A stretch of 64,000 nucleotides of DNA from Synechococcus sp. MU1617 (GCF_020514235.1 NZ_VTLB01000001.1:186001-250000), one strand, 5' to 3'. Counted from the stretch's first letter, positions 1 through 8,743 are shown. Numbers and translations: made by a program. Notes: generated by a model from the sequence alone, not told the origin.

Positions 1-696
1 AGCATTGACCAGCTCGTTGCTCAACCAGGCCACGCGGTCCTGCACCAGAGCGCCGAGCAGGCTCTCGCCGAGGGTGGCCACCAGACCAACCATCATCACC
101 AGCCCAGCCACAGGCCATGAGGGAACCAGCTGCAGGGCCAGCATCACCAGGGTCATGGCGATACTGCCGGCGGCACTGGCCAGGGTTCCCTCAAGGCTGA
201 TGGCCCCCTCCGTGCCTGGTGGAACCACCCGAAGGCTGGTGATCAACACCGTGGTGCGACCGAAACGTTTGCCGATTTCACTTCCGAAGGTGTCGGCCAA
301 CTTGGCGGCGAAGCTCGCAGCAAAGCCAACCAACAACAGTTGATGGGGCTCGACACCGGCACCGATGAGCAGTGCCAGGAAGGCTCCAACAGCAGCGGAA
401 CCCCAGACATTTTCAGGGCCGCGCTGACCACCGCGGGCTTCGGCAAGGCCACGGGTTTGCTTGTTTTGAAAGCCGATCTTGGTGACCAGGCTTCCAAGGC
501 AGAGGTAGGAGACCACAGCCAACCAGCCCGACCAACCCAAACACCCCCAAAGGATCGTGCCCAACGCAGCCGCATGGACCCAACCACTCCGGGTGAGCAC
601 GCTTGTCCGCTGCGCCAGGGCAATCAAAACCGTGTTCACCACCAGGGCCTGAATCCAGAGTGCGGACATCACACCGTGTTGCAGTGCTCTAAGCAT
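1..696 (-). CDS. DUF92/TIGR00297 membrane protein, VTE6-like phytyl-phosphate kinase family (partial)
   Basis: Reading the minus strand from an ATG at 696, preceded by a GCAGGAG ribosome site, gives 232 residues that run off the left edge, so the C-terminus is missing. The protein is very hydrophobic, with several membrane segments. Family hallmarks are visible: RGGQRGPENVWGS at about 88-100, DTFGSEIGKRFG at 136-146 and PPGTEGAISLEG at 159-170. These belong to the DUF92 family. Its plant member VTE6 phosphorylates phytyl phosphate to the diphosphate, salvaging phytol from chlorophyll breakdown for tocopherol or phylloquinone; that role here is inferred from the family. It is divergent from the next gene, with about 60 bp between the starts. 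Confidence 0.85.
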   Translation of the reverse strand, partial: MLRALQHGVMSALWIQALVVNTVLIALAQRTSVLTRSGWVHAAALGTILWGCLGWSGWLAVVSYLCLGSLVTKIGFQNKQTRGLAEARGGQRGPENVWGSAAVGAFLALLIGAGVEPHQLLLVGFAASFAAKLADTFGSEIGKRFGRTTVLITSLRVVPPGTEGAISLEGTLASAAGSIAMTLVMLALQLVPSWPVAGLVMMVGLVATLGESLLGALVQDRVAWLSNELVNA

Positions 697-755
697 CTCC
701 TGCCTGCGGCCATTGCAGAGGGAGAATCGGGTGCGTTCGTTCTCTGGTCGACCGG

Positions 756-1187
756 ATGGTGTTCAACAGCAACAAGGGCTTTTTCCTCACCCTGGATGAC
801 TCCGCCGCTCCTGCCACCCTCGAGCTGCCTCAACAAGAGACTCCTGCAACCGAAGAAGCGCCGGTCGAGGAGGCTGTCGTTACTGCAAGCGCCGTAGCAA
901 CACCCGTCGCACCCTCAGAACCTTCAGCTGTTTCAAAGCCTTCTGCCACTGAGGCCGTTGTGGAAACCAAAGCTGAATCCAGCTCTCAGCCCGCAGCCTC
1001 ACTCACCACTGCAGAAGCCATCGCCGCTGACCTGGCTGCGGCAGAGGCAGCCCGCCCAGCCGTGACTTATTCCACCTTTGCACCCGGCAACCTGATGCCC
1101 GGTGGAGGACTGCGCCAGCGCAGCCGTCGGCCTGGAGCAGCGCTGAAATCCTTCAGGGGCATCGCTCAGGATCTGTTCAAGAGCTGA
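756..1187 (+). CDS. Ala/Pro-rich small hypothetical protein
   Basis: This 143-residue protein is of unknown function. It begins MVFNSNKGFFLTLDD, continues as a low-complexity stretch rich in Ala, Glu, Pro, Ser and Val (about residues 18-95), and ends in a more ordered basic tail with TYSTFAPGNLMPGGGLRQR and SFRGIAQDLFKS. The ordered ends and disordered middle suggest a linker or scaffold protein, but no domain is recognised. The final codons (DLFKS and stop) lie inside the 22-bp sequence that recurs at 2464-2485, next to the end of rsmE. No strong Shine-Dalgarno precedes the ATG. Confidence 0.6.
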   Translation: MVFNSNKGFFLTLDDSAAPATLELPQQETPATEEAPVEEAVVTASAVATPVAPSEPSAVSKPSATEAVVETKAESSSQPAASLTTAEAIAADLAAAEAARPAVTYSTFAPGNLMPGGGLRQRSRRPGAALKSFRGIAQDLFKS

Positions 1188-1191
1188 TCAG
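1170..1191. repeat. 22-bp direct repeat, left copy
   Basis: This exact 22-bp sequence, starting GATCTGTTCAAG and ending with the palindrome CTGATCAG, is repeated in the same orientation at 2464-2485. Here it holds the last five codons and the stop of the Ala/Pro-rich gene plus four bases. Identity stops on both sides, so it is a sharp boundary. Confidence 0.9.
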
Positions 1192-1371
1192 TGATCTAAA
1201 AACCCCGTTAAGGACAAAGTTTTTGTGGTTAAAAAATCGGGTCCAACTGGATTTCAAAGGTTAGAAAACATCCTGAAATAGTCCAACGTTTGAGTCCAGT
1301 GCTCCAAACGTCGTCCAAATCGTGTCGCCGTTCTTCGACCAGACAAAAATTCTGGGAGGGAAGGTGAGCGT

Positions 1372-1500
1372 TTAGCGGCGATAGGAAGGTGGAGCCCAGT
1401 CCTCAACATCATCTGAATCAAGGTCAGGGCACTGCTCTTCTAGAAATTCAAAAAAGTCATCGCCTGGTCTCCATCCACTGTCGAGAAGGTCAATGACGAA
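1372..1500 (-). pseudogene. truncated acidic reading frame without a usable start
   Basis: On the minus strand 42 codons read FVIDLLDSGWRPGDDFF, continue as an acidic stretch, and end DWAPPSYRR and stop. The composition is protein-like, but an in-frame TAA lies immediately upstream (1501-1503) and there is no ATG, GTG or TTG in the frame. It could be the C-terminal remnant of a lost gene, or chance. No family recognised. Confidence 0.3.
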
Positions 1501-1657
1501 TTACCTGGGTGGGAGTCGCCAAATTTGTGAATGCTTTCGCTAGCTGTCTTGATCAGTGTTCTTCTTTTGTTCAGTCAGACGCCCTAACCACCACGCCGTC
1601 CTTCGCTTGCGGAAATCAAGGTGTGTTGTCGTCTGTGGGGAGCACGCACCGCAGCGT

Positions 1658-1806
1658 CCTTGGCTCTTGGGGTAAAGGTCAACACGGTCAGGAAAAGGCC
1701 GACTTGTGAAGAGTCAGCAACTCAGCGGCCTTGGCTCTTGGGGTAAAGGTCAACACGGTCAGGAAAAGGCCGACTTGTGAAGAGTCAGCAACTCAGCGGC
1801 CTTGGA
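1658..1806. repeat. 71-bp perfect tandem duplication (2.1 copies)
   Basis: The unit beginning CCTTGGCTCTTGGGG occupies 1658-1728 and is repeated without mismatch at 1729-1799, followed by the first six bases of a third copy. The lack of divergence implies a recent slippage or unequal-exchange event. Short open frames crossing it simply repeat the same peptide and are not taken as genes. Confidence 0.9.
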
Positions 1807-1825
1807 GTAACCGAACCCCAGCAAT

Positions 1826-1855
1826 AGACGAAGGATTGACTCGAACCCTTCGTCT
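1826..1855. other. 9-bp perfect stem-loop
   Basis: AGACGAAGG at 1826-1834 pairs with CCTTCGTCT at 1847-1855 around a 12-nt loop. A short T-rich tail (GTTTG) follows on the plus strand, so it could be a weak terminator. Read on the minus strand, the loop contains GGTTCGAGTC, which resembles a tRNA T-loop, but no complete tRNA can be folded. Confidence 0.5.
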
Positions 1856-2463
1856 GTTTGAAAGGGCGAGGCGAGGCGAGTGGACACCGTCGTTCAAGCA
1901 GTCGCTTCTGTGGTGAGTAGCGGTTGAAAACGGGCACGAAAAAAGTGACTACCTGCGGAAGTCCCCTCGATAAACCATGGTTTTACCGCTTTGACTTGCA
2001 CGCCTTTTTTAGGACTCCCCACACGAGTAACACCGCCAACACCAGTAGAGAAACGAGCATGTTCTGACAGTCCCTGCTGATGCAAGAGCGCAATCTCCAA
2101 GGTTTGGTGGGGACTTTGTTGGGTGCCAGTCAGTGCGTTCTTTTTGGACCGGTTTCAGATCATTGCGTTCTTTTCGTCCCAGAGTTTTGCTGTTTCAGAA
2201 ACGCTCCGTCGCAACTGATTGGCTCAGGCAACTGCTAACTGCTCCCTCTTTGCCCCCCCCGGTACGCGATGGGTAGGAACAAACCAGCGCCTCGGACCTC
2301 CTCCCTGATGTAGCCCGTCAGACGTATCGGACTCAGGCAAGCGGCAATAGATTTGGTCAGTTTTGAGCCATCACAGCTCAACTCAAGACTTGTGGTTCAA
2401 AAATGCGCCAAACCACAGGGAAGCCACAAAATCCAGCGACGTTGTTGTCTTTGAATTTCCACT

Positions 2464-2485
2464 GATCTGTTCAAGAGCTGATCAG
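2464..2485. repeat. 22-bp direct repeat, right copy
   Basis: Identical over 22 bp to 1170-1191. Here it holds the last codons and stop of rsmE (Leu-Ile-Ser-Ser-stop, minus strand) plus seven bases beyond. The same 22 bp encode the ends of both convergent genes. If the intervening segment were removed by recombination between the copies, the two genes would overlap tail to tail at this sequence. Confidence 0.9.
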
Positions 2486-3202
2486 GCCATCGCGCCAACG
2501 AACCAGTTCCACCGCGCCTGCCACTGCTGCTGTTGAACTGCGAAGGATGGTTGCCCCCATCCGCACAGGCCGGACCCCTGCATCGGCAAAGAGGCTCTGC
2601 TCTGCTGAGGTCCATCCCCCCTCAGGACCGATCACCAACCAAGTGGGCTGAAGAGGATCGCCCTGTTGGCGCAAACATTGACCCAAAGATGGAGCTGCGG
2701 TCTCGCGGGTGACCCCTGCAAGGCAAAGACCATCCACCGCTCCGATCCATTCGGATAAACCGTTCAGCTCATGCAGCTGCGGCATCCACAAACGCTCGCA
2801 CTGCTCCACCGCTTCACGAATGATCGTGGTCCACCGCTCCGGTCGATGGTCGGCCTGGGGAACACAGCGATCGCAGCGCAAGGGCTGAATCCGATCAATA
2901 CCGAGCTCACAGGCCATTCGGACCACCTCATCCATCCCCCGCCGCATCAAGGCCACGGCTAAGCCCAACTGAGGTTGTGCCAAGGGCTCGATCAGTTGCG
3001 CTGGCATGTCGAGCGCAAGCAAATGCGGTTCCACCAAGGTTGCGAGCGTGAGGCGGCCGCAACCATCGGTCACATCCACTTGCTCGCCAGAGCGCAAACG
3101 CAACACCCTCCGCAAATAGTGCTGCTCTTCGGTGTTGAGCAGAACCGATCCACCCTCCTCCAGGCGATCAGGCGCCAGGAGTAAACGTCGGCGTTCAGCC
3201 AC
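2471..3202 (-). CDS. rsmE: 16S rRNA (uracil-1498-N3)-methyltransferase RsmE
   Basis: RsmE methylates N3 of U1498 in 16S rRNA using S-adenosylmethionine. The 243-residue protein has the SPOUT-family signature IGPEGGW at about 191-197 and the second SAM-knot motif GATILRSSTAA at about 216-226, plus an N-terminal PUA-like part with LNTEEQHYLRRVLR. I chose the GTG at 3202 (MAERRRLLLAPDR), which overlaps the upstream DUF3531 stop by 8 bp and implies translational coupling. A longer frame would overlap that gene by about 70 bp. The 3' end coincides with the 22-bp repeat. Confidence 0.92.
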   Translation of the reverse strand: MAERRRLLLAPDRLEEGGSVLLNTEEQHYLRRVLRLRSGEQVDVTDGCGRLTLATLVEPHLLALDMPAQLIEPLAQPQLGLAVALMRRGMDEVVRMACELGIDRIQPLRCDRCVPQADHRPERWTTIIREAVEQCERLWMPQLHELNGLSEWIGAVDGLCLAGVTRETAAPSLGQCLRQQGDPLQPTWLVIGPEGGWTSAEQSLFADAGVRPVRMGATILRSSTAAVAGAVELVRWRDGLISS

Positions 3203-3644
3203 CTGCAGGGAAAACGCTGTCCGGATGATCTTCGATCGGCCAATTTTCATTGACCCCACCAACGACCAGCTCCTCGAGCTGAACTACATCAGAGTCCAGT
3301 TGACGCAGGGCATTGATCAAGACATCGATGGCGACACCATCCGACGTACCGAGATCCACCCAGCAGCGTCCCCAGTCGTTCTGATATTCGAGCTGTCCCA
3401 TGTTGTGCATCAGGGCAGGCATCGCCGACTCAGCCCCATCGTTTTCGTAGGCCATCCAACTGAGATCGGAGCCTGCATCGTGAACCTGCAGGTTTTCTGC
3501 ATTGAAGCCGCCCAAACGCCCAATCACGTACCAGCTGTCAAACACCCCATCCACGTAATTTCGCTCCCCCTGGCTGGGGGGTTCCGAGAAACGGATCCAT
3601 AACCAGCAATTGAAGGGATCGACTTCACGAAAACGAATGTCCAT
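3195..3644 (-). CDS. DUF3531 family conserved cyanobacterial/plastid protein
   Basis: The 149-residue protein starts MDIRFREVDPFNCWLW, has a central block GERNYVDGVFDSWYVIGRLGGFNAENLQV (about 26-54) and the motif YQNDWGRCWVDLGTSD at about 87-102. This pattern matches my recollection of DUF3531, found in cyanobacteria and plant plastids, whose function is not established. No signal peptide or membrane segment is seen. It lies upstream of rsmE with an 8-bp overlap, suggesting a two-gene operon. The family assignment rests on motif memory, not on a search. Confidence 0.75.
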   Translation of the reverse strand: MDIRFREVDPFNCWLWIRFSEPPSQGERNYVDGVFDSWYVIGRLGGFNAENLQVHDAGSDLSWMAYENDGAESAMPALMHNMGQLEYQNDWGRCWVDLGTSDGVAIDVLINALRQLDSDVVQLEELVVGGVNENWPIEDHPDSVFPAGG

Positions 3645-3685
3645 GGGGCCATCGCGACACCTTCATCATCGTTCAAGCTGATCAC

Positions 3686-4324
3686 ATGCTCGAGCTCTCA
3701 GGAATCACCTATGCACCTGCTACGGCTGGCGCCCCCATCCTCGATGGCGTCGGTTTTCAGATGCAGAAGGGACGGCCGCTGCTGATCGCTGGCGCCAGTG
3801 GATCCGGAAAGACATCGCTGCTCGAAATCATCAGCGGCTTGGCGTCAGCCACATCCGGCAGCATCCGCTGGAACGGCAGCGCGATGAAACGGCGGCAGCT
3901 GCGCTGGCTTTGCGGCTTCGTCTTCCAGTTTCCCGAGCGCCATTTCCTCGGTCTGAGCATGGCTCAGGAACTACGGCTGGGCCATCGCCGGCTTGGTCAT
4001 GAGCGCGAACAGAGCGTGCTGGAACGCGTTGGCCTCAACAACATCGCCTCCACAACGGCACCAGAACGACTGAGCGGCGGGCAGCAACGGCGGCTTGCCC
4101 TAGCGGTGCAAATGCTCCGCGGCGCTGAAGTGCTCCTCCTGGATGAACCCACCGCAGGGTTGGATTGGTCGGTGCGACGAGACGTGCTGGATCTGCTCGC
4201 CGGCCTGGCTCGCGAACAGGTGTTGATCGTGGTCACCCATGAACCCGAGCTGTTCAAGGACTGGGACTGCCAACGGCTGCGTTTGCAGGGCGGGCGGCTC
4301 GATCCGATGACTACATTGCCCTGA
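3686..4324 (+). CDS. ABC transporter ATP-binding protein, ECF/CbiO-like
   Basis: A stand-alone nucleotide-binding subunit of 212 residues. Walker A is GASGSGKT at 36-43, the Q-loop region is [10 protein letters not shown] at 78-87, the ABC signature LSGGQQRR is at 129-136, Walker B VLLLDEP is at 149-155, and the switch His is in VVTHEPE near 184. The FQFPE Q-loop and short length resemble energy-coupling-factor type ATPases and their plastid homologues. No permease lies next to it, so the substrate is unknown. hslO follows after 14 bp, probably co-transcribed. Confidence 0.85.
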   Translation: MLELSGITYAPATAGAPILDGVGFQMQKGRPLLIAGASGSGKTSLLEIISGLASATSGSIRWNGSAMKRRQLRWLCGFVFQFPERHFLGLSMAQELRLGHRRLGHEREQSVLERVGLNNIASTTAPERLSGGQQRRLALAVQMLRGAEVLLLDEPTAGLDWSVRRDVLDLLAGLAREQVLIVVTHEPELFKDWDCQRLRLQGGRLDPMTTLP

Positions 4325-4338
4325 GCTTCCAAGGGGAC

Positions 4339-5256
4339 ATGGCCGACCGGATGGTTCGCGCAACCGCAGCTGCAGGTGGCATCCGGTTGGTGGCGGTATC
4401 GACAACCAACATCGTGCGTGAGGCACGAGAACGCCATGGGCTGTCGTTCATCACCAGCGTGATGCTCGGACGGGCCATGGCGGCTGGACTGATGCTCGCC
4501 AGTTCGATGAAGGTGCGCCACGGCCGCGTAAATCTTCGCCTCGGCTCCGATGGACCCATCAAGGGCTTGATGGTGGATGCCGGTCGCAACGGAACCGTTC
4601 GTGGCTACGTCGGCGAGCCGGCCCTCGAACTCGATCCGATTCAGGATGAAGCCGGACACTTCAGCTTCAACTTCAAGGAAGCCGCTGGCACCGGTTACCT
4701 CCACGTGATGCGTGATGACGGCAAGGGTGAGCCCTTCAACAGCACCGTTGAGCTCGTCAGCGGAGGCATTGGTGAGGATGTTGCCTCCTATCTGCTCCAC
4801 TCCGAACAAACCCCTTCAGCTGTGTTTGTGGGAGAGCAGGTGAGCAGTGCCGGCATCCATGCCAGCGGGGGCCTGCTGGTTCAAATCCTTCCCAAAGCAG
4901 CGGAAGAGCCAGCCCTGGTGGAGCTGATTGAACAGCGTTGCCGCGAGATCACTGGATTCAGTCAGCGGCTGGCTGCAAGTGGAGACCAGCTTGAAGATCT
5001 GCTTCAGGATGTCTTCCCCGACCTTGACCCCAAACCACTCGACGACGCCGAGGCCAGTCAGGAGCTTCGTTTTTTCTGTCCTTGCAGCCGTGAACGCAGC
5101 AAGGCGGCCCTGCTCCTGCTGGGCAGGGAGGAACTCACCGATATGCAAAACAAGGATGGTGGCGCGGAACTGACCTGCCACTTCTGCAACAACCGCTATG
5201 ACGTGAGTGCTGCGGAGCTTCAGGAACTGATTGATGGCCTGCCGTCGGCTGCCTGA
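4339..5256 (+). CDS. hslO: 33 kDa redox-regulated chaperonin Hsp33
   Basis: Hsp33 is a cytosolic holdase that binds unfolding proteins during oxidative stress. The 305-residue protein has the usual length and the C-terminal zinc/redox switch: CPC at Cys247 and Cys249, and CHFC at Cys280 and Cys283. In reduced Hsp33 these four cysteines hold zinc; disulfide formation unfolds the linker and activates it. The N-terminal substrate-binding domain shows [20 protein letters not shown]. It follows the ABC ATPase by 14 bp and converges on the CPP1-like gene, leaving 7 bp between the two stops. Confidence 0.95.
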   Translation: MADRMVRATAAAGGIRLVAVSTTNIVREARERHGLSFITSVMLGRAMAAGLMLASSMKVRHGRVNLRLGSDGPIKGLMVDAGRNGTVRGYVGEPALELDPIQDEAGHFSFNFKEAAGTGYLHVMRDDGKGEPFNSTVELVSGGIGEDVASYLLHSEQTPSAVFVGEQVSSAGIHASGGLLVQILPKAAEEPALVELIEQRCREITGFSQRLAASGDQLEDLLQDVFPDLDPKPLDDAEASQELRFFCPCSRERSKAALLLLGREELTDMQNKDGGAELTCHFCNNRYDVSAAELQELIDGLPSAA

Positions 5257-5263
5257 CTGAATT

Positions 5264-5959
5264 TCAGGCCAGGAACAGAGCAGCCGCCCAGAGCAGCAGT
5301 GCAGCAGGCAGGGCTTGAATCTGCAGAGGACTGAGAGCCAGCTGCTCAAAAGCAGTGGGAGAGAGCGCCAGGTTCAGCAAAGAGCCCACCGCCAAGCCGA
5401 TGCTGAGCACCAGCAGCGTCCAGCCCAGGGATGCCAGTGGTCGACGGCCACGGCGAATCTGGCTGAGAAACACACCGATGGTGGCCAAAGCCAGCACCAA
5501 TTGAATGCTGCCGGCGGAAAGCAGCAGCAGAGCAACGCCGACGATCCCCGCAATGATGCGTACGGAACGCCCCTGTCCTTCCACCAGGGCCCAGTCCGGC
5601 TTGAGGCCGGAAAGAGACTGTGAGGGATCAGGCAACTTGCTGCGGAGATTCGCCAACACATTGCCCATCGGAGCCTGTGCCGGCAACGAGGGCATTGATC
5701 CTGCCGTCGCCTCACGTTCCGATGCTGTGGCTGCAGCAGCACTTACCTGACCTTGTTGCCGGTCCCGAAGTCGAGCCATCAAGACGGCGTCGTAGGCCGC
5801 TTCAATCTTTGCCCGGGCCTGATCGTCACCGGAAACCTCGGACAGGCAGCGCGCCTTCGCCGCCTGAACCTGTTCAAACCCCGCATCACGGCTCAGGCCG
5901 AGGCGAGCAAATGGATCATCTGCGTTTGCATCGGGACCAGATTCACCCAGGGCTGCCAT
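5264..5959 (-). CDS. CPP1-like (J-like domain) membrane protein
   Basis: The 231-residue protein has an N-terminal J-domain-like region, DDPFARLGLSRDAGFEQVQAAK through AAYDAVLMARL (about 14-83), without a canonical HPD motif. A linker follows, then hydrophobic segments near 132-165, 175-207 and 213-231. This matches the CPP1-like family. Plant CPP1 is a chaperone-like protein of the plastid envelope and thylakoid that stabilises protochlorophyllide oxidoreductase; the cyanobacterial role is inferred. A 73-codon gene lies 41 bp upstream on the same strand. Confidence 0.85.
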   Translation of the reverse strand: MAALGESGPDANADDPFARLGLSRDAGFEQVQAAKARCLSEVSGDDQARAKIEAAYDAVLMARLRDRQQGQVSAAAATASEREATAGSMPSLPAQAPMGNVLANLRSKLPDPSQSLSGLKPDWALVEGQGRSVRIIAGIVGVALLLLSAGSIQLVLALATIGVFLSQIRRGRRPLASLGWTLLVLSIGLAVGSLLNLALSPTAFEQLALSPLQIQALPAALLLWAAALFLA

Positions 5960-6000
5960 TGCGTCGATTGGGGTCGTTTGATGAGCGTATCGGGGCCTGT

Positions 6001-6222
6001 TCAGAAGAGGGGTGCACCGTGACGAAAACCCTCGCTTCGCTCAAGCCGGCTGCGACAGCTGAGGGCATCCACCCGGTTCATCCAGGAGCGACGTTTGATC
6101 AACGGCATCTGCGGAGGAAAGTGGTAGCCCTCGAGCATTTCCACTGATTCATCATCGCCACGAAAACACACGTATTCGGTGCCGCCGTCAGCGTTGTTCT
6201 TCAGCAGCCAGAACGTACTCAC
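6001..6222 (-). CDS. 73-residue conserved-type hypothetical protein
   Basis: A soluble small protein starting MSTFWLLKNNADGGTEYVCF, with an acidic middle (RGDDESVEMLEGYHFP) and a basic C-terminus. There is no transmembrane segment or known motif. Its protein-like composition, its own space between CPP1-like and prfC, and its orientation with both neighbours support it as a real gene. Function unknown. Confidence 0.6.
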   Translation of the reverse strand: MSTFWLLKNNADGGTEYVCFRGDDESVEMLEGYHFPPQMPLIKRRSWMNRVDALSCRSRLERSEGFRHGAPLF

Positions 6223-6291
6223 GAGAGTTGGACGCGCGGCATGATTCTGGCGAGAGAGCCGTGGAGGTGTGGATGAAGAGATCAGCCCTGT

Positions 6292-7938
6292 TCAAAGACT
6301 GATCGGCTCCACTCCGCTCACCACCGGCGCAACACTGCTGAGTTCAAGCTCGGGATGGTCCTCTCGAAGTTGATTGAGATTCCACTCGTTTTTGAACAGC
6401 AGCACAGGCCGATTCCAGGCATCACGCACGGTCTTGCAGTTGAAGATCCGCCCGACCTTCTCAAGGTCAGCCCAACCACCGCTGATCCAACGGGCAACCT
6501 GGAAACCCATGGGCTCAAGGCGGGTTTCAACGCCGTATTCGTTTTCCAGCCGGTGCTGCACCACCTCAAGTTGGAGTTGTCCGACGGCCGCCAGAATTGG
6601 GTCCCGCTTGCTCTCATCGGTGTCGTAGAGGATCTGCACAGCCCCCTCTTCCCGCAGTTCATTCACCCCTTTGCGGAAATTCTTGAAGGCTGAAGGGTTG
6701 GGGTTGCGCAGCCAACTGAAAATCTCCGGGCTGAAGCAGGGAATGCCTTCGTATTCCACTTTCGAACCCACATAGAGGGTGTCGCCAATGGAAAACATGC
6801 CGGGATTGTTGAGACCAATCACATCCCCCGGATAGGCGTCTTCCACGACGGCTCGGTCTTGACCGAAGAGCTTTTGAGGACGTGAGAGGCGGATTGCTTT
6901 GCCGGTGCGGGCATGCTTCACCGTCATGTCTTTTTCGAAACGGCCGCTGCAGACACGGACAAAGGCCACCCGGTCGCGGTGCCTGGGGTCCATGTTGGCC
7001 TGAAGCTTGAACACGAAGCCGCTGAACCCCTCCCGCAACGGGTCCACCAGGCCTTCGCTGCTGGATCGGGCAATCGGCCGTTGCGCCATCTCAAGGAAGG
7101 CATCGAGGAACGGACGGACCCCGAAATTGGTCATCGCCGAGCCGAAGAACACCGGGGTGAGCTCGCCGGCATGGACCATCTCGATATCCAACTCGGCGCC
7201 TGCAGCTTCCAGGAATTCCATTTCTTCAACAGCAAGATCCAGGAGGTCCTCTTCCACCAACTCCCGGAGGGCAGGGTCATCCAGGGAGAGACGCTGCTCA
7301 CTGGCCTGTTTGCCGCGTTCAGCACGGCTGAACAAAACCACTTCCTTTGTGCGCCGGTCGATCACGCCACGGAATTGCTCCCCACTACCGATGGGCCAGT
7401 TCACGGCCCAGGGGGTAAGGCCGAGTTCCGACTCGATTTCATCGAGCAGGGTCAGCGGTTCCCGCCCCGGGCGGTCCATCTTGTTGATGAAGGTGAAAAT
7501 TGGGATCTCCCGCATGCGGCAAACCTCGAACAGCTTTCGGGTTTGCGGCTCAAGACCCTTAGCGGCGTCCTCCAGCATCACGGCGTTGTCAGCAGCCGCC
7601 AGCGTTCGATAGGTGTCTTCGGAAAAATCCTGGTGACCTGGCGTGTCCAGGAGATTGATCGTGGTGGCGCCGTAATCGAACTGCAGCACCGTTGAGGTGA
7701 TCGAGATCCCCCGCTGCTTTTCAAGCTCCATCCAGTCGGATGTCACCTTGCGCTGCTCACCCCGCGCTTTCACAGCACCGGCCTGCTGAATCGCACCGCC
7801 GTAGAGCAGCAACTTCTCAGTAAGGGTTGTTTTTCCCGCGTCCGGGTGGGAAATGATCGCAAAGTTGCGACGGCGATCCACCGCCGAGGCCAAAACCTGG
7901 GCTAGATCACCATCAGTGGTCGCTTGACTGCCGCTCAT
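6292..7938 (-). CDS. prfC: peptide chain release factor 3
   Basis: RF3 is the GTPase that recycles RF1 and RF2 from the ribosome after peptide release. At 548 residues it has the family length. GTP-binding motifs are HPDAGKTT at 31-38, DTPGH at 98-102 and NKMD at 152-155. The region after the G domain carries EF-G/RF3-like domains ([32 protein letters not shown]). A class I methyltransferase gene lies 6 bp upstream on the same strand, likely in one transcript. Confidence 0.95.
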   Translation of the reverse strand: MSGSQATTDGDLAQVLASAVDRRRNFAIISHPDAGKTTLTEKLLLYGGAIQQAGAVKARGEQRKVTSDWMELEKQRGISITSTVLQFDYGATTINLLDTPGHQDFSEDTYRTLAAADNAVMLEDAAKGLEPQTRKLFEVCRMREIPIFTFINKMDRPGREPLTLLDEIESELGLTPWAVNWPIGSGEQFRGVIDRRTKEVVLFSRAERGKQASEQRLSLDDPALRELVEEDLLDLAVEEMEFLEAAGAELDIEMVHAGELTPVFFGSAMTNFGVRPFLDAFLEMAQRPIARSSSEGLVDPLREGFSGFVFKLQANMDPRHRDRVAFVRVCSGRFEKDMTVKHARTGKAIRLSRPQKLFGQDRAVVEDAYPGDVIGLNNPGMFSIGDTLYVGSKVEYEGIPCFSPEIFSWLRNPNPSAFKNFRKGVNELREEGAVQILYDTDESKRDPILAAVGQLQLEVVQHRLENEYGVETRLEPMGFQVARWISGGWADLEKVGRIFNCKTVRDAWNRPVLLFKNEWNLNQLREDHPELELSSVAPVVSGVEPISL

Positions 7939-7944
7939 CGGATT

Positions 7945-8625
7945 TCAGGACTTCACCAAGCCTGACACCACCAAGTAACGGTCGTCCTCCACCGACACTG
8001 TCAATTGGTTGAGGCCCAGCTTGTACAACTCCTCAGTCACTTCCTGAGGTTCAAAGGCCGCCGCCAACGAAGCAGCGAAGTCGTGCTGCAACACCTCTGG
8101 CGCAGATGGCAGATGCTTGCGCAGCAGCTGTTGAAGTCCAGCATCGGAGGACGGACGCCGCAGATCCCGATGCAACACGCGACAACCCGGTGCGGCCAAG
8201 GCTCGGCTGACCTTCCAGAGGAGATCGGGTTGGTGTAGGTGATGCAAAAGGCTGTTGCTAACGATCAGATCGGCCTGCCCGAGGAGTGGACCACGAAGCA
8301 CCTCCTGAAGGGTCTGACAGAGGAATGACATCTCCAGCTGCTGCTGCTGCGCCCGCCCCCTAGCCAGAGCCAACATCGATTCGGAACCGTCAATACCGAT
8401 AATCCGAGCTTGGGGGAAAAGTCCGGCCAGCCGAAGGGTGATGTTTCCTGGGCCACAGCCCAGATCCACCACCAGTGGATCCTGGGGCAAAGGTGATGTG
8501 GCAAAGAGGAGACGCTGTATCGCTTCGATGGTGTCTTGATCGCCGGAACTGAAGTCGGCAGCGGCATAGGCCTGCACCTGTGCATCGCCGTTCATCAACT
8601 CAGGCTCCAGCCGCCGCTGCATCAT
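7945..8625 (-). CDS. class I SAM-dependent methyltransferase
   Basis: The 226-residue protein has SAM-binding motif I VVDLGCGPGN at 52-61, motif II acidic IIGIDGSESMLA near 74-85, and a motif IV-like DLIVSNSLLHHLHQPDLL. This is a Rossmann-fold small-molecule or protein methyltransferase of the type annotated methyltransferase domain 11/25. The substrate cannot be told from sequence. Two adjacent ATGs (8625, 8622) are possible starts. It probably forms an operon with prfC, 6 bp downstream. Confidence 0.85.
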   Translation of the reverse strand: MMQRRLEPELMNGDAQVQAYAAADFSSGDQDTIEAIQRLLFATSPLPQDPLVVDLGCGPGNITLRLAGLFPQARIIGIDGSESMLALARGRAQQQQLEMSFLCQTLQEVLRGPLLGQADLIVSNSLLHHLHQPDLLWKVSRALAAPGCRVLHRDLRRPSSDAGLQQLLRKHLPSAPEVLQHDFAASLAAAFEPQEVTEELYKLGLNQLTVSVEDDRYLVVSGLVKS

Positions 8626-8743
8626 TCGCTGCCGATTTGGAACTCAGTTTGAACGGGACACTGTTGATGGTGGTAAAGAGACCTTGCTCCCCCCATCTGT
8701 GGCGTTAGGGTTTCGATACTTGTCCTTTGCCCACGCACCGCAC

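Larger units (their letters stand above)
1192..2463. other. gene-poor 1.27-kb islet between 22-bp direct repeats
   Basis: No convincing gene is found in these 1,272 bp, in a genome where neighbours are separated by tens of bases or overlap. By eye the sequence is less GC-rich than its surroundings. It holds a truncated reading frame (1372-1500), a perfect 71-bp tandem duplication (from 1658), a 9-bp-stem hairpin (1826-1855), and two imperfect copies of TGCGTTCTTTT (about 2134 and 2164). No integrase, transposase or tRNA is present. The exact 22-bp repeats at both ends make it look like an inserted segment between two convergent genes. Confidence 0.6.

Noticed and set aside
1509-1916. Two short plus-strand frames across the 71-bp tandem repeat
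   Set aside because: They repeat the same peptide because of the DNA duplication and have no ribosome site or homologous look.
2014-2024. ACTCCCCACAC, one mismatch from the unpaired core of the cyanobacterial sRNA Yfr1
   Set aside because: The two flanking hairpins and terminator of Yfr1 are not present around it.
1894-2100. 68-codon minus-strand frame in the islet
   Set aside because: No domain, no clear ribosome site, isolated. It could be real but I cannot support it.
6913-7695. Antisense open frames over prfC, and likewise over nrdJ (9056-9967), ilvD (21403-22614), sir (45849-47057) and recG (49312-50277)
   Set aside because: Each mirrors a well-supported gene. Long opposite-strand frames are expected with high GC at third codon positions.
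8626-8743. Cobalamin riboswitch before nrdJ
   Set aside because: The leader is only 118 bp and no B12-box core could be recognised.
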